From Egaibacter sp046050465 (lineage in GTDB: Bacteria > Pseudomonadota > Gammaproteobacteria > Burkholderiales > Burkholderiaceae_C): a stretch of 52,134 nucleotides of DNA. This document shows, piece after piece, positions 42,334 to 50,921 of this stretch; positions within the stretch are counted from its first letter, which is position 1; each line of letters opens with the position of its first letter. Both the position numbers and the translations under genes were made by a program. The notes beneath the pieces are model-generated. The model was not told the DNA's origin. It saw only the letters and a list, made by a program, of their open reading frames with translations, and made no database searches. The stretch covers positions 1 through 52,134 of the forward strand of contig JBJOPS010000010.1 in the NCBI GenBank assembly GCA_046050465.1, in the 5' to 3' direction.

Positions 42334-42750
42334 TCAATCACCAGCGCCCATGGCAAGCCATTGGCCCGGGGTGTAGGCCCGCACAGGGCTGTGGGCGAAG
42401 TCTTTCAGGTTGCGGGTGATGATGGCCTGCGCGCCGGCTTGATGCGCGGCTTGGGCCAATACGGCGTCTTCGAAGTCGGGGGATTTGCTGGCCAGCGCAG
42501 CGTCCAGCACCGAGCGGGTAACGGATGCAACTTCATACAGGCCAAGCAAGCTTCGAATTTGCACCATGGCCCCCTTTTTTCCCGCCTCCCTGCTCGACAG
42601 GTAAAAGACGGTCGTCACCGTGGACGCGCAAACCAGGCCCGTCACTGCGCCGCGCGCCACCTGATCCATCACCTGGGCGGACTCGTCGGCAAACGGCTTG
42701 CGGTCAAGCAAAACGTCCATCAGCACATTGGTGTCGAACAAGACTCTCAC
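42334..42750 (-). CDS. PIN-domain ribonuclease toxin (VapC-like)
   Basis: A 138-residue PIN-domain protein. The acidic metal-binding residues are visible as Asp6 (LFDTNVLMDVLLDRKPF), Asp95 (SPDFEDAVLAQAA) and Asp117 (IITRNLKDF). VapC toxins of this shape cut tRNA or rRNA. It overlaps the upstream antitoxin gene by four bases and converges on the doc toxin, leaving an 87-base gap (42247-42333) in which I see no gene. The catalytic set looks intact. Confidence 0.9.
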   Translation of the reverse strand: MRVLFDTNVLMDVLLDRKPFADESAQVMDQVARGAVTGLVCASTVTTVFYLSSREAGKKGAMVQIRSLLGLYEVASVTRSVLDAALASKSPDFEDAVLAQAAHQAGAQAIITRNLKDFAHSPVRAYTPGQWLAMGAGD

Positions 42751-43097
42751 AGGTATTTTTCTTCAAGATACTTGTGATAGGCCGCTTTGTCCGGGTCGGT
42801 GCTGGGCTGGTGTTTGGCGCTGATTTTGGGCGCAGACTTGGCTTTCAGCACCCCGCGCAGGCTGGCTGTGACGGAACTCAATTCAGCAGGCTTCTTGCCT
42901 GCCGATGATCCAGCCAGAGCGGCAGCTTTTGATGCCTTGGCTCCGGTTGGAGCCGCTGACACCGACTGCGCCGCAAGCCGCGCAAAATAATCAGCAACCA
43001 GCTGAGAGAGAGAACGCTGATGCACTTGCGCAAAAGCCTTGGCGCTTTCGATCAAACCCGAATCAAGGCGCAAAGTGAGTTTGGTGGGATGGGTCAT
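42747..43097 (-). CDS. Ribbon-helix-helix-like antitoxin (DUF6364-type)
   Basis: A 116-residue partner of the PIN toxin. The N-terminal TKLTLRLDSGLIESAKAFAQ, with RSLSQLVADYFARL, has the strand-helix-helix pattern of a DNA-binding antitoxin. The middle is an Ala/Ser/Lys linker. The C-terminal DPDKAAYHKYLEEKYL is probably the toxin-binding helix. The ATG at 43097 is used; a longer frame to 43160 would cross the operator. A 31-base palindrome lies 18 bases upstream. Family name is from recollection and less certain than the toxin call. Confidence 0.82.
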   Translation of the reverse strand: MTHPTKLTLRLDSGLIESAKAFAQVHQRSLSQLVADYFARLAAQSVSAAPTGAKASKAAALAGSSAGKKPAELSSVTASLRGVLKAKSAPKISAKHQPSTDPDKAAYHKYLEEKYL

Positions 43098-43115
43098 GCC
43101 GCTTGCGGAGTTAAA

Positions 43116-43146
43116 TGACGTACAACTATTTAAATAGTATACGTCA
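43116..43146 (-). promoter_or_regulatory. Operator palindrome and promoter of the PIN toxin-antitoxin operon
   Basis: A near-perfect palindrome with arms TGACGTA..CTATTTA and TAAATAG..TACGTCA is broken only by one extra base in the left arm. On the minus strand TATACT (43140-43135) is a -10, with TTGAGT 17 bases upstream as -35, so a bound antitoxin would cover the promoter. This is the usual autorepression layout of toxin-antitoxin operons. Confidence 0.7.
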
Positions 43147-43208
43147 ATCCATCCAGGCACTCAAGCTCGAACTCGAGCCCGCAGCAACAGTCCAGCCATT
43201 GGCAAACG

Positions 43209-45821
43209 TCAGTGCACCGCCCGCTCAAACCTGAATTCGCCCGGCGCGTGGATAGTGTCCACGTCCACCGGGATCACATCTTTGGGCATGAACTTGCCCT
43301 CCAGGATCAGCTTGGACAGCGGGTTTTCAATGCGCTGCTGGATGGCCCGCTTCAGGGGCCTTGCGCCAAACACCGGGTCGAAGCCGACCTTGGCGAGTTC
43401 TTTCAACGCGGCCTTGGAGATTTCCAGCGTCAGGTCCATCTTGGCCAGACGGGCCTGCAGCACCTTGATCTGGATCGCGGCAATCGCCTCGATGTGGCTG
43501 GCGGTGAGGCTGTGGAACACCACCGTCTCATCAATACGGTTCAAAAACTCGGGGCGGAAGTGGTTCTTCAGCTCACCGGTTACGGCATCTTTCACGTCTT
43601 CGTAGTCCTGCCCCACCATGCTCTGGATCATCTGCGAACCAATGTTGCTGGTCATCACGATCACGGTGTTTTTGAAGTCCACGGTGCGGCCCTGGCCATC
43701 GGTCAGGCGGCCATCGTCGAGCACCTGCAGCAGCACGTTGAACACGTCGGGGTGGGCCTTTTCCACCTCGTCGAGCAGCAGCACAGCATAGGGCTTGCGC
43801 CGCACGGCTTCGGTGAGATAACCGCCCTCCTCGTAACCCACATAGCCCGGCGGCGCTCCAATCAGCCGCGCCACGGAATGTTTTTCCATGAACTCGCTCA
43901 TGTCCACGCGAATCAGGTGCTCTTCGCTGTCGAACAGGAATCCGGCCAGCGCTTTGCACAGCTCGGTCTTGCCCACGCCGGTGGGGCCAAGGAACAGGAA
44001 ACTTCCCGTAGGACGGTTGGGGTCGGAAAGGCCCGAGCGCGAACGGCGAATGGCGTTGGCCACGGCACCGATGGCTTCGTCCTGGCCGACCACTCGGTCG
44101 TGCAATTTGCCTTCCATCAGCAGCAGCTTGTCGCGCTCGCCCTGCATCATCTTGGAAACAGGAATGCCCGTGGCGCGGCTCACCACTTCGGCAATTTCTT
44201 CTGCACCCACCATGGTGCGCAATAGCTGTGGGCGGCCACCATCTTTGGCATTTTTGGCTTTACCTGCCTCGCTGGCCTGAGCATCTTTAAGCTGTTTCTC
44301 CAGTGCTGGCAGTTTGCCGTGTTGAAGCTCACCGACCTTGGCGAAATCGCCTTTGCGGGTGAACTCTTCTATCTGGAACTTGAGCTTGTCGATCTCCTCC
44401 ATGATGGCTTTGGAGCCTTGGGCCTGAGCCTTTTCAGCCTTCCAGATTTCCTCCAGATCGGCAATCTCTTTTTGCAGGCTGGAGATTTCCTCATTAATCA
44501 GCTCAAACCTTTTTTGCGATGCTTCGTCTTTTTCACGGCGCACGGCTTCACGCTCAATTTGCAACTGGATCAGGCGACGGTCTTTCTTGTCCATCACCTC
44601 GGGCTTGGAGTCCAACTCGATCTTGATCTTGCTGGCGGCTTCGTCAATCAGGTCGATGGCCTTGTCGGGCAAAAAACGATCTGTGATGTAGCGGTGGGAC
44701 AGTTCGGCCGCAGCCACGATAGCGGGGTCTGTAATCTGCACGCCGTGGTGCGTCTCGTACCGCGCCTGCAGGCCGCGCAGGATGGCGATGGTGGCTTCCA
44801 CCGTGGGCTCGCCCACCAGAATTTTCTGGAAACGGCGCTCCAGCGCGGCGTCTTTTTCGATGTATTTGCGGTATTCATCCAGCGTGGTGGCGCCCACGCA
44901 GTGCAGTTCGCCACGGGCCAGCGCGGGCTTGAGCATGTTGCCGGCGTCCATGGCGCCTTCGGCCTTGCCGGCGCCCACCATGGTGTGCAGTTCGTCGATG
45001 AACACAATGGTCTGGCCTTCGTCCTTGGCCAGGTCTTTGAGCACATTCTTCAGGCGCTCTTCAAACTCGCCGCGAAACTTGGCACCGGCCAAGAGTGCTG
45101 CCATGTCCAGGCTGAGCACGCGTTTGCCTTTGAGCGACTCGGGCACCTCGCCCGCCACGATGCGCTGCGCCAGGCCTTCCACAATGGCGGTCTTGCCCAC
45201 GCCAGGCTCACCAATCAAGACGGGGTTGTTTTTGGTGCGGCGCTGCAGCACCTGAATGGCACGGCGGATTTCATCGTCGCGGCCAATCACCGGGTCCAGC
45301 TTGCCTAAACGGGCGCGCCCGGTCAGGTCGATGCAGTATTTCTTGAGTGACTCGCGCTGGTCTTCCGCGTCGGCGCTGTCCACGTTTTGCCCGCCGCGAA
45401 CCGCATCAACGGCAGTTTCGAGCGACTTGCGGGTCAAGCCGCTTTCCCTGGCGATTTTTCCGATGTCCTGCTTGCTGTCAGCAACTGCCAGCAAAAACAG
45501 CTCGCCTGCAATGAACTGGTCACCGCGCTTGATGGATTCCTTTTCGGCCGCCTGCAGCAGCACCCCCATGTCACGGTCCAGCGTGATCTGCTCCTGGCCC
45601 TGCACCTGCGGCTGCTTCTTCACAAACGCTTCGGCCGCGGCCAGCAAACCCGGCAGGTTCACCCCAGCGCGTTGCAGCAGGGCCTTGGGGCCGTCGTCCT
45701 GGCGCAGCATGGCCACCAGCACATGGGCCGGGGTGATGTAGGCGTGGTCGCTGCCCAGCGCCAGTGTCTGGGCTTCGCCCAGGGCTTCCTGAAATTTGGT
45801 GGTGAGCTTGTCGATTCGCAT
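43209..45821 (-). CDS. clpB: ATP-dependent disaggregase ClpB
   Basis: ClpB is the hexameric AAA+ disaggregase that works with DnaK to recover heat-aggregated proteins. The 870-residue product has the N-terminal Clp domain (about 1-145), a first AAA+ module with GEPGVGKT at 204-211, and a long coiled-coil middle domain (about 410-525, rich in Lys/Glu). A second AAA+ module has GPTGVGKTELCKALA near 610, and EFMEKHSVARLIGAPPGYVG follows. Length is normal for the family. GGAGAA precedes the ATG at 45821. A heat-shock type promoter is visible just upstream. Confidence 0.98.
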   Translation of the reverse strand: MRIDKLTTKFQEALGEAQTLALGSDHAYITPAHVLVAMLRQDDGPKALLQRAGVNLPGLLAAAEAFVKKQPQVQGQEQITLDRDMGVLLQAAEKESIKRGDQFIAGELFLLAVADSKQDIGKIARESGLTRKSLETAVDAVRGGQNVDSADAEDQRESLKKYCIDLTGRARLGKLDPVIGRDDEIRRAIQVLQRRTKNNPVLIGEPGVGKTAIVEGLAQRIVAGEVPESLKGKRVLSLDMAALLAGAKFRGEFEERLKNVLKDLAKDEGQTIVFIDELHTMVGAGKAEGAMDAGNMLKPALARGELHCVGATTLDEYRKYIEKDAALERRFQKILVGEPTVEATIAILRGLQARYETHHGVQITDPAIVAAAELSHRYITDRFLPDKAIDLIDEAASKIKIELDSKPEVMDKKDRRLIQLQIEREAVRREKDEASQKRFELINEEISSLQKEIADLEEIWKAEKAQAQGSKAIMEEIDKLKFQIEEFTRKGDFAKVGELQHGKLPALEKQLKDAQASEAGKAKNAKDGGRPQLLRTMVGAEEIAEVVSRATGIPVSKMMQGERDKLLLMEGKLHDRVVGQDEAIGAVANAIRRSRSGLSDPNRPTGSFLFLGPTGVGKTELCKALAGFLFDSEEHLIRVDMSEFMEKHSVARLIGAPPGYVGYEEGGYLTEAVRRKPYAVLLLDEVEKAHPDVFNVLLQVLDDGRLTDGQGRTVDFKNTVIVMTSNIGSQMIQSMVGQDYEDVKDAVTGELKNHFRPEFLNRIDETVVFHSLTASHIEAIAAIQIKVLQARLAKMDLTLEISKAALKELAKVGFDPVFGARPLKRAIQQRIENPLSKLILEGKFMPKDVIPVDVDTIHAPGEFRFERAVH

Positions 45822-45842
45822 GAATTTCTCCGATTGCTTACC

Positions 45843-45870
45843 AACTGGCGCTCATAGGCCGATTTTCAAG
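45843..45870 (-). promoter_or_regulatory. Candidate sigma-32 heat-shock promoter for clpB
   Basis: On the minus strand CTTGAAA (45870-45864) is followed after 13 bases by CGCCAGTT (45850-45843). The established sigma-32 pattern is CTTGAAA, 11-16 bases, CCCCATnT. The -35 matches fully and the -10 partly. The -35 overlaps the moaE stop codon (ctTGAaa), and the expected start of transcription is about 15 bases before the clpB ATG. Confidence 0.6.
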
Positions 45871-46387
45871 AGGCGGGCCCGGCAGGCGAGTTAGACAGGT
45901 TCAACCCCCATTTGGCCAGCGCAGCATCATCCGTCACCCGTGCATCCACCCAGCGGGCACCGGCAGGCGTCTGCTCTTTCTTCCAGAAGGGTGCCTGGGT
46001 TTTCAGGTAATCCATCAGAAACTCGCAGGCCTGAAAACTCTGCCCCCGGTGTGAGGACGTGACGGCCACCATCACCACCTGATCCAGCGGCTGCAGCAGA
46101 CCCACACGGTGGATGACGCGTGCGCCCAGAATGTCAAAGCGCAGATGCGCCTGGTCGATCATGGCTTCAATCGATTTTTCGGTCATGCCGGGGTAGTGCT
46201 CCAGCTCCATCGTGCTGACGGACTGGCCGTCGTTGCGGTCCCGCACGGTGCCAACGAAGCTGCACACCGCGCCCACCTCCTTGTTGTTCGCACGCAAAAT
46301 TTCAATCTCGGTGGCGAGATTGAAATCGGCGGTTTGAATGACGGCGCGTGCAGTGTCCACTTCCAGATTGTGCCAGTGCCAGGACAT
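45866..46387 (-). CDS. moaE: Molybdopterin synthase catalytic subunit
   Basis: MoaE takes sulfur from MoaD thiocarboxylate to make the dithiolene of molybdopterin. The 173-residue product has EVGAVCSFVGTVRDRNDGQ, MELEHYPGMTEKSIE, VAVTSSHRGQSFQACEFLMD and the catalytic-lysine segment APFWKKEQTPAGARWV. It lies 45 bases after moaD. The last codons contain the -35 of the clpB heat-shock promoter. Confidence 0.96.
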   Translation of the reverse strand: MSWHWHNLEVDTARAVIQTADFNLATEIEILRANNKEVGAVCSFVGTVRDRNDGQSVSTMELEHYPGMTEKSIEAMIDQAHLRFDILGARVIHRVGLLQPLDQVVMVAVTSSHRGQSFQACEFLMDYLKTQAPFWKKEQTPAGARWVDARVTDDAALAKWGLNLSNSPAGPAS

Positions 46388-46432
46388 CGGCGAGGTGCTT
46401 GCGCCGATGCTGGCGACCGCTTCGGCTGCGAA

Positions 46433-46684
46433 TCATCCGCCTGTCACCGGTGGGAAGAAAGCCACTTCGGCACCGTCAACCAGCGCCGCCGCCTCGTCGC
46501 TCATGACCTGGTTCAACGCCAGGCGCACGGCCCGTTCGCGTGACAGCGCCCGGGCATGCGGGCCACCCAGGGCAATCAGCTCGGTGCGCAGGTCAGCCAG
46601 CGACGTGGCCGGGGTCTCACGCTGCTCAGTGCTGCAGCCAATGGCTTCGCGGATAGAGGCGAAGTATTTGACGGTGATTTTCAT
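46433..46684 (-). CDS. moaD: Molybdopterin synthase sulfur-carrier subunit
   Basis: MoaD is a ubiquitin-fold sulfur carrier whose C-terminal Gly-Gly is adenylated and thiocarboxylated before MoaE uses the sulfur. The 83-residue product starts MKITVKYFASIREAIGC and ends FFPPVTGG with the required Gly-Gly. The ATG at 46684 overlaps the moeA stop as ATGA, which supports this start over the longer frame to 46774. Cotranscribed with moeA and moaE. Confidence 0.95.
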   Translation of the reverse strand: MKITVKYFASIREAIGCSTEQRETPATSLADLRTELIALGGPHARALSRERAVRLALNQVMSDEAAALVDGAEVAFFPPVTGG

Positions 46685-47964
46685 GACAGCCACTCTGCAA
46701 ACGGGATGAACTGCACCACATCGCCCGGTGCAATGGTGCACCCCGGCGGGTTGTCCACCACACCGTCGCCCCACACCGCCGAGGTGAGTACCCCCGAGCT
46801 TTGATTGGGGAACAGGTCCAAACCACCCGCCGCGTTACGCCGGACCCGCAGAAATTCACGGCGTTTATCGGCACGGCCCCATGTGAAATGGGCGGGGACA
46901 GCTATGGAATTTGTAGCAACCTGCGAGACGCCCTGCAGTTTGAGCAGGAACGGCCGCACCAGCAGCAGGAAGGTGATGAAGCTCGACACGGGGTTACCCG
47001 GCAGGCCCATGAAATGCGTTTTACCCACTTTGCCGTCAAGTTGAACGTCAATGTGCCCGTAGGCAAACGGCTTGCCCGGCTTGATGGCGATCTGCCACAG
47101 ATCGAGCCGGCCCAGCGCTTGCACAGCAGGTTTGATATGGTCTTCTTCCCCCACCGACACACCGCCGCTGGTGAGGATCAGGTCATGGTGCTCAGCCGCT
47201 GCACGCAAAGCCTGCAGCGTGGCATCACGCTTGTCCGGCACGATGCCCAGGTCCGTCACCTGGCAACCCAGGCGTTGCAGCAGCGCACACAGAAAAAACC
47301 GGTTGGAGTTGTAGATGGCACCGGGCTGCATGTCTTGCGGCGCCACCGTGCCAGGCATCACCAGTTCGTCACCCGTGGAGAACAGGGCCACGCGGGGCCG
47401 GGCTGCCACCACCAGCCGGTCCAGGCCAATGCTGGCTGCCAGCCCCAGTGAAGCGGGCGTGAGGCGATCTCCTTTTTGTAATACCACGGCACCGCGCGTC
47501 ACGTCTTCACCGGCGCGGCGAATCCATTGCCCCGAAATCGGCACGGTGTTGATACACACGCCACTCTCACCCTCGGGTTGACAATCTTCCTGCATCAACA
47601 CAGCGTCAGCACCAGTCGGAATGGGTGCCCCTGTAAAGATGCGCGCTGCGCTACCGGGTGTCATGGCCGCACCGGTGAACCCGGCCGCAATGCGCTGCGT
47701 GACCTGGAGCACGACGCCCGCATGGGGCACGTCGGCGCAGCGTACCGCATATCCATCCATCGAGCTGTTGTCGTTTGGCGGCACCTGCAGGCCGGACTTG
47801 ATGTCTTGCGCCAGCACGCGCCTATCAGCATCAAACAGGGCGACCGTTTCGGTGCCGGCCAGGGTCCGGGCATGTGCCAATAGTGCCGCCAGCGCGTCGT
47901 CCAGTGTTGCCAGTGGACTGCGGGGCACATTCATGGTGGTTTGGCCGGCAGATTCAGGAGTCAT
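46681..47964 (-). CDS. moeA: Molybdopterin molybdenumtransferase
   Basis: MoeA inserts molybdate into adenylated molybdopterin. The 427-residue product carries PPNDNSSMDGYAVR, the RIFTGAPIPTGADAVLMQED segment, VALFSTGDELV, YNSNRFFL, TSGGVSVGEEDHIKPAV, IKPGKPFAYG and GLPGNPVSSFITF. The ATG at 47964 is preferred: AGGTGA lies upstream, while the longer frame opens with TTG at 48012. It is 28 bases after the thrC stop and overlaps moaD by four bases. Confidence 0.95.
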   Translation of the reverse strand: MTPESAGQTTMNVPRSPLATLDDALAALLAHARTLAGTETVALFDADRRVLAQDIKSGLQVPPNDNSSMDGYAVRCADVPHAGVVLQVTQRIAAGFTGAAMTPGSAARIFTGAPIPTGADAVLMQEDCQPEGESGVCINTVPISGQWIRRAGEDVTRGAVVLQKGDRLTPASLGLAASIGLDRLVVAARPRVALFSTGDELVMPGTVAPQDMQPGAIYNSNRFFLCALLQRLGCQVTDLGIVPDKRDATLQALRAAAEHHDLILTSGGVSVGEEDHIKPAVQALGRLDLWQIAIKPGKPFAYGHIDVQLDGKVGKTHFMGLPGNPVSSFITFLLLVRPFLLKLQGVSQVATNSIAVPAHFTWGRADKRREFLRVRRNAAGGLDLFPNQSSGVLTSAVWGDGVVDNPPGCTIAPGDVVQFIPFAEWLS

Positions 47965-47992
47965 GTCATTCACCTGGCAATCCTGACAACCT

Positions 47993-49516
47993 TCATGTGC
48001 ATTCGGACGCAATGTAGTGTTTCATCTGCTCAACGTCAGCGGGCATCACCAAAACCTTCTTTGGCAGATTTTCAATGCCTTCAAACTGCGGTGGACGAGA
48101 CGGTGGCTGCCCCAGCGCCTGCACAATTGTTTCAGCAAACTTGATGGGCAGCGCGGTTTCGAGCACGATCATCGGCACCCCTGCCGTCAGGTACTCACGG
48201 GCCACCTGCACGCCGTCTGCGGTGTGCGTGTCAATCATCATGCCCGTTCGTTTGAAGGTGTCACGGATAGTGTCCAGCCGGTTGGCGTGTGTGCTCTTGC
48301 CGCTGACAAAACCGTAAGTGGATGCCGCCTGTTGGAACGCGGCATCGGCACTCAGATCAAAGCGACCAGACTGATTCAGCGCGTTATCAAACAGTGCCTT
48401 CACGCGCGCACCGTCGCGGCCCAGCAGGTCGAACACAAAGCGCTCAAAGTTGCTGGCCTTGGAAATGTCCATGGACGGGCTGGAGGTTTCGTGCGTGTCG
48501 GCCGTGCCGCGCACGCGGTACACGCCGGTGCGGAAGAACTCGTCGAGCACATCGTTCTCGTTGGTGGCAACCACCAGCTTGTCGATGGGCAGGCCCATCT
48601 GGCGTGCCACGTGGCCGGCGCAGACGTTGCCGAAGTTGCCAGACGGCACGGCGAAGCTGACCTTTTGCGAGTTGCGATTCGCCGACGGGCCGCCCCTAGG
48701 CGAATCAGCCCCCTCGGGGGGCAGCGAGGACACGCCAGTGCCGAGCGTGGGGGCACCATGTTCTGTGGCCTGGATGTAGCCCGCAAAGTAGTACACCACC
48801 TGCGCCAACAAACGCGCCCAGTTAATGGAGTTGACGGTGCCAATCTTGTACTTGCGCTTGAACGCCAGGTCGTTGGAGACGGCCTTGACGATGTCCTGGC
48901 AGTCATCAAACACGCCCTTGATGGCGATGTTGTGGATGTTGGCGTCTTGCAGGCTGAACATTTGCGCCTGCTGAAAAGGGCTCATGCGCCCAAACGGGCT
49001 GGTCATGAAAACGCGCACGCCCTTTTTGCCGCGCATGGCGTATTCGGCCGCGCTGCCGGTGTCGCCACTGGTGGCGCCCAGGATGTTGAGTTCTTCGCCC
49101 CGGCGGCCCAGCTCGTATTCGAACAGGTTGCCCAGCAACTGCATGGCCATGTCCTTGAAGGCCAGCGTAGGGCCATTGGACAGGGCTTCGATCCACACAC
49201 CGTCTTCGAGGTGGCGCAGCGGCACGATCTCGCCGGTGCCAAACACCTCGGCGGTGTAGGTCTTGACGCACAGGGCGCGCAGGTCGTCGGCGGGAATGTC
49301 GTCGATGTAGAGCGACAGGATCTCGAACGCCAATGCGGCGTAGCCTTGCCCGTGGTAGACCTTGCGCCACTGGGTCAGCGTGGCGTCGCTCACCTGCGGA
49401 TAGACCTCGGGCAGGTACAGCCCACCATCGGGCGCCAGACCCTCCAGCAGGATTTCGCAGAAGCGTTTGCGGTCCGGCGTACTGGTCGATGCAGCGCGGG
49501 TGGAGATGTAACGCAT
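47993..49516 (-). CDS. thrC: Threonine synthase with an in-frame repeat insertion
   Basis: ThrC converts O-phosphohomoserine to threonine with PLP. The 507-residue product is the long gamma/beta-proteobacterial form: STRAASTSTPDRKRFCEIL, PLP lysine Lys121 in LAFKDMAMQLLG, GATSGDTGSAAEYAMRGKKG and VPSGNFGNVCAGHVARQMGL. Between GYIQATE and QKVSFAVPSGN, where relatives run almost directly on, there are about 31 extra residues (253-283) rich in Pro, Gly and Ser. They are encoded by a diverged family 1 repeat. The start shares one base with the hom stop (TGATG). Confidence 0.96.
   Translation of the reverse strand: MRYISTRAASTSTPDRKRFCEILLEGLAPDGGLYLPEVYPQVSDATLTQWRKVYHGQGYAALAFEILSLYIDDIPADDLRALCVKTYTAEVFGTGEIVPLRHLEDGVWIEALSNGPTLAFKDMAMQLLGNLFEYELGRRGEELNILGATSGDTGSAAEYAMRGKKGVRVFMTSPFGRMSPFQQAQMFSLQDANIHNIAIKGVFDDCQDIVKAVSNDLAFKRKYKIGTVNSINWARLLAQVVYYFAGYIQATEHGAPTLGTGVSSLPPEGADSPRGGPSANRNSQKVSFAVPSGNFGNVCAGHVARQMGLPIDKLVVATNENDVLDEFFRTGVYRVRGTADTHETSSPSMDISKASNFERFVFDLLGRDGARVKALFDNALNQSGRFDLSADAAFQQAASTYGFVSGKSTHANRLDTIRDTFKRTGMMIDTHTADGVQVAREYLTAGVPMIVLETALPIKFAETIVQALGQPPSRPPQFEGIENLPKKVLVMPADVEQMKHYIASECT
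48668..48760. repeat. Family 1 repeat (copy C) inside thrC
   Basis: A hairpin GATTCGCC / GGCGAATC (48676-48683, 48699-48706) is followed by AGCCCCCTCGGGGGGCAGCG, GACACGCCAGTGC and GAGCGTGGGGGCAC. The last three blocks follow the order of copies A and B (GCCCC..GGGG, ACACGCAGTGCG, AGC.TGGGG). Read on the minus strand it encodes the extra segment of ThrC without breaking the frame. Confidence 0.75.
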
Positions 49517-50850
49517 CAGTTCAGCTCCTCTTTGCGGATACAGGTGATGGGCGCCAGCACGGTGGGAAGGCCCTGCATCTGGGCAATGGCCACGTTCATC
49601 TTGGCTTCGGCGCAGTCGTGCGTGAGAATGATCACGTCAGTTTGGGTACCCGCTTCGCCGCTGATTTCGTCGGCTTCACGCTGCAGCACCGCGTCGATGC
49701 TGATGCCAGCCTCGGCCAGGATGCCGGTGACCTTGGCCAGCACGCCAGCCTCATCGGCCACGCGCAGGCGCAGGTAGTAGCTGGTCACCACTTCACCCAT
49801 GGGCAGGATGGGCGTGTTACTCATGGCGCCGGGCTGGAAGGCCAGGTGCGGCACGCGCTGGGCGGCGTCGGCGGTGTGCAGGCGGGTGATGTCCACCAGG
49901 TCGGCAATCACGGCGCTGCCAGTGGGCTCGGAGCCCGCGCCCTTGCCGTAGTACAGCGTGGTGCCCACGGCATCGCCGTTCACCACCACGGCGTTCATCG
50001 CGCCTTCCACATTGGCAATGAGGCGCTTGGCCGGAATCAGCGTGGGATGCACGCGCAGCTCGATGCCCACATTGCCATTCACCACCATGCGCTTGGTAAT
50101 GCCCAGCAGCTTGATGCGGTAGCCCAGTTGCTCGGCGTACTTGATGTCCACAGAGCCCAGCTGGGTGATGCCTTCCACGTAGGCTTTGTCGAACTGCACG
50201 GGAATGCCGAAGGCGATGGCCGACATCAGTGTGAGCTTGTGCGCGGCGTCCACACCTTCGATGTCGAAGGTCGGGTCGGCTTCGGCGTAGCCCAGGCGTT
50301 GCGCTTCTTTGAGCACCACGTCAAAGTCCAGGCCCTTGTCGCGCATCTCGGACAGGATGAAGTTGGTGGTGCCGTTGATGATGCCGGCAATCCACTGCAC
50401 GCGGTTGGCGGTCAGCCCTTCGCGCAACGCCTTGATGATGGGGATGCCACCGGCCACGGCCGCTTCAAACGCGACCATCACGCCCTTGGCAGATGCAGCG
50501 GCAAAGATTTCGGTGCCATGCACGGCCAGCAGCGCCTTGTTGGCGGTAACCACGTGTTTGCCTGCGGCAATGGCTTCGAGCACCAGTTCCTTAGCCAGCG
50601 TGTAGCCACCAATCAGCTCCACCACGATGTCGATGTCGGGGTTGCGGATGATCTCGCGCGCATCGGCCACCACACGGGCCTTGCCGCCCACGATGTCCTG
50701 GGCCAGCGCGGTGTTGCGGCGCGACACCATGGTTACCTCGATGCCGCGGCCAGCGCGGCCCTTGATTTCTTCCTGGTTGCGCTGCAGGACGTTGAACACA
50801 CCACTGCCCACGGTGCCCAGGCCCATCACGCCCACTTGTATCGGTTTCAT
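49516..50850 (-). CDS. hom: Homoserine dehydrogenase
   Basis: Hom reduces aspartate semialdehyde to homoserine in the Thr/Met branch. The 444-residue monofunctional enzyme has the nucleotide loop VGVMGLGTVGSGV (10-17), TANKALLAVHG, the catalytic GIINGTTNFILSEM, DPTFDIEGVDAAHKL, and a C-terminal ACT domain (YYLRLRVADEAGVLAKVTGI) that suggests threonine feedback control. The ATG at 50850 gives the standard MKPIQVGVMG; the longer frame to 50925 is not family-like. Coupled to thrC by a one-base overlap. Confidence 0.97.
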   Translation of the reverse strand: MKPIQVGVMGLGTVGSGVFNVLQRNQEEIKGRAGRGIEVTMVSRRNTALAQDIVGGKARVVADAREIIRNPDIDIVVELIGGYTLAKELVLEAIAAGKHVVTANKALLAVHGTEIFAAASAKGVMVAFEAAVAGGIPIIKALREGLTANRVQWIAGIINGTTNFILSEMRDKGLDFDVVLKEAQRLGYAEADPTFDIEGVDAAHKLTLMSAIAFGIPVQFDKAYVEGITQLGSVDIKYAEQLGYRIKLLGITKRMVVNGNVGIELRVHPTLIPAKRLIANVEGAMNAVVVNGDAVGTTLYYGKGAGSEPTGSAVIADLVDITRLHTADAAQRVPHLAFQPGAMSNTPILPMGEVVTSYYLRLRVADEAGVLAKVTGILAEAGISIDAVLQREADEISGEAGTQTDVIILTHDCAEAKMNVAIAQMQGLPTVLAPITCIRKEELN

Positions 50851-50921
50851 AAATTCTTCAGGTAAAAAGTACGTCTGGCCCTCATGCATACTGCACGAGT
50901 CGCTATCAAAATCAGAGTGAT

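Noticed and set aside
37640..43160. Possible BREX or DISARM locus because of a large lone methyltransferase
   Set aside because: The N-terminal Asp-x9-Glu-x-Lys nuclease and domain order are those of MmeI-like enzymes, and no pglZ, brxC, drmB or helicase partner genes are present.
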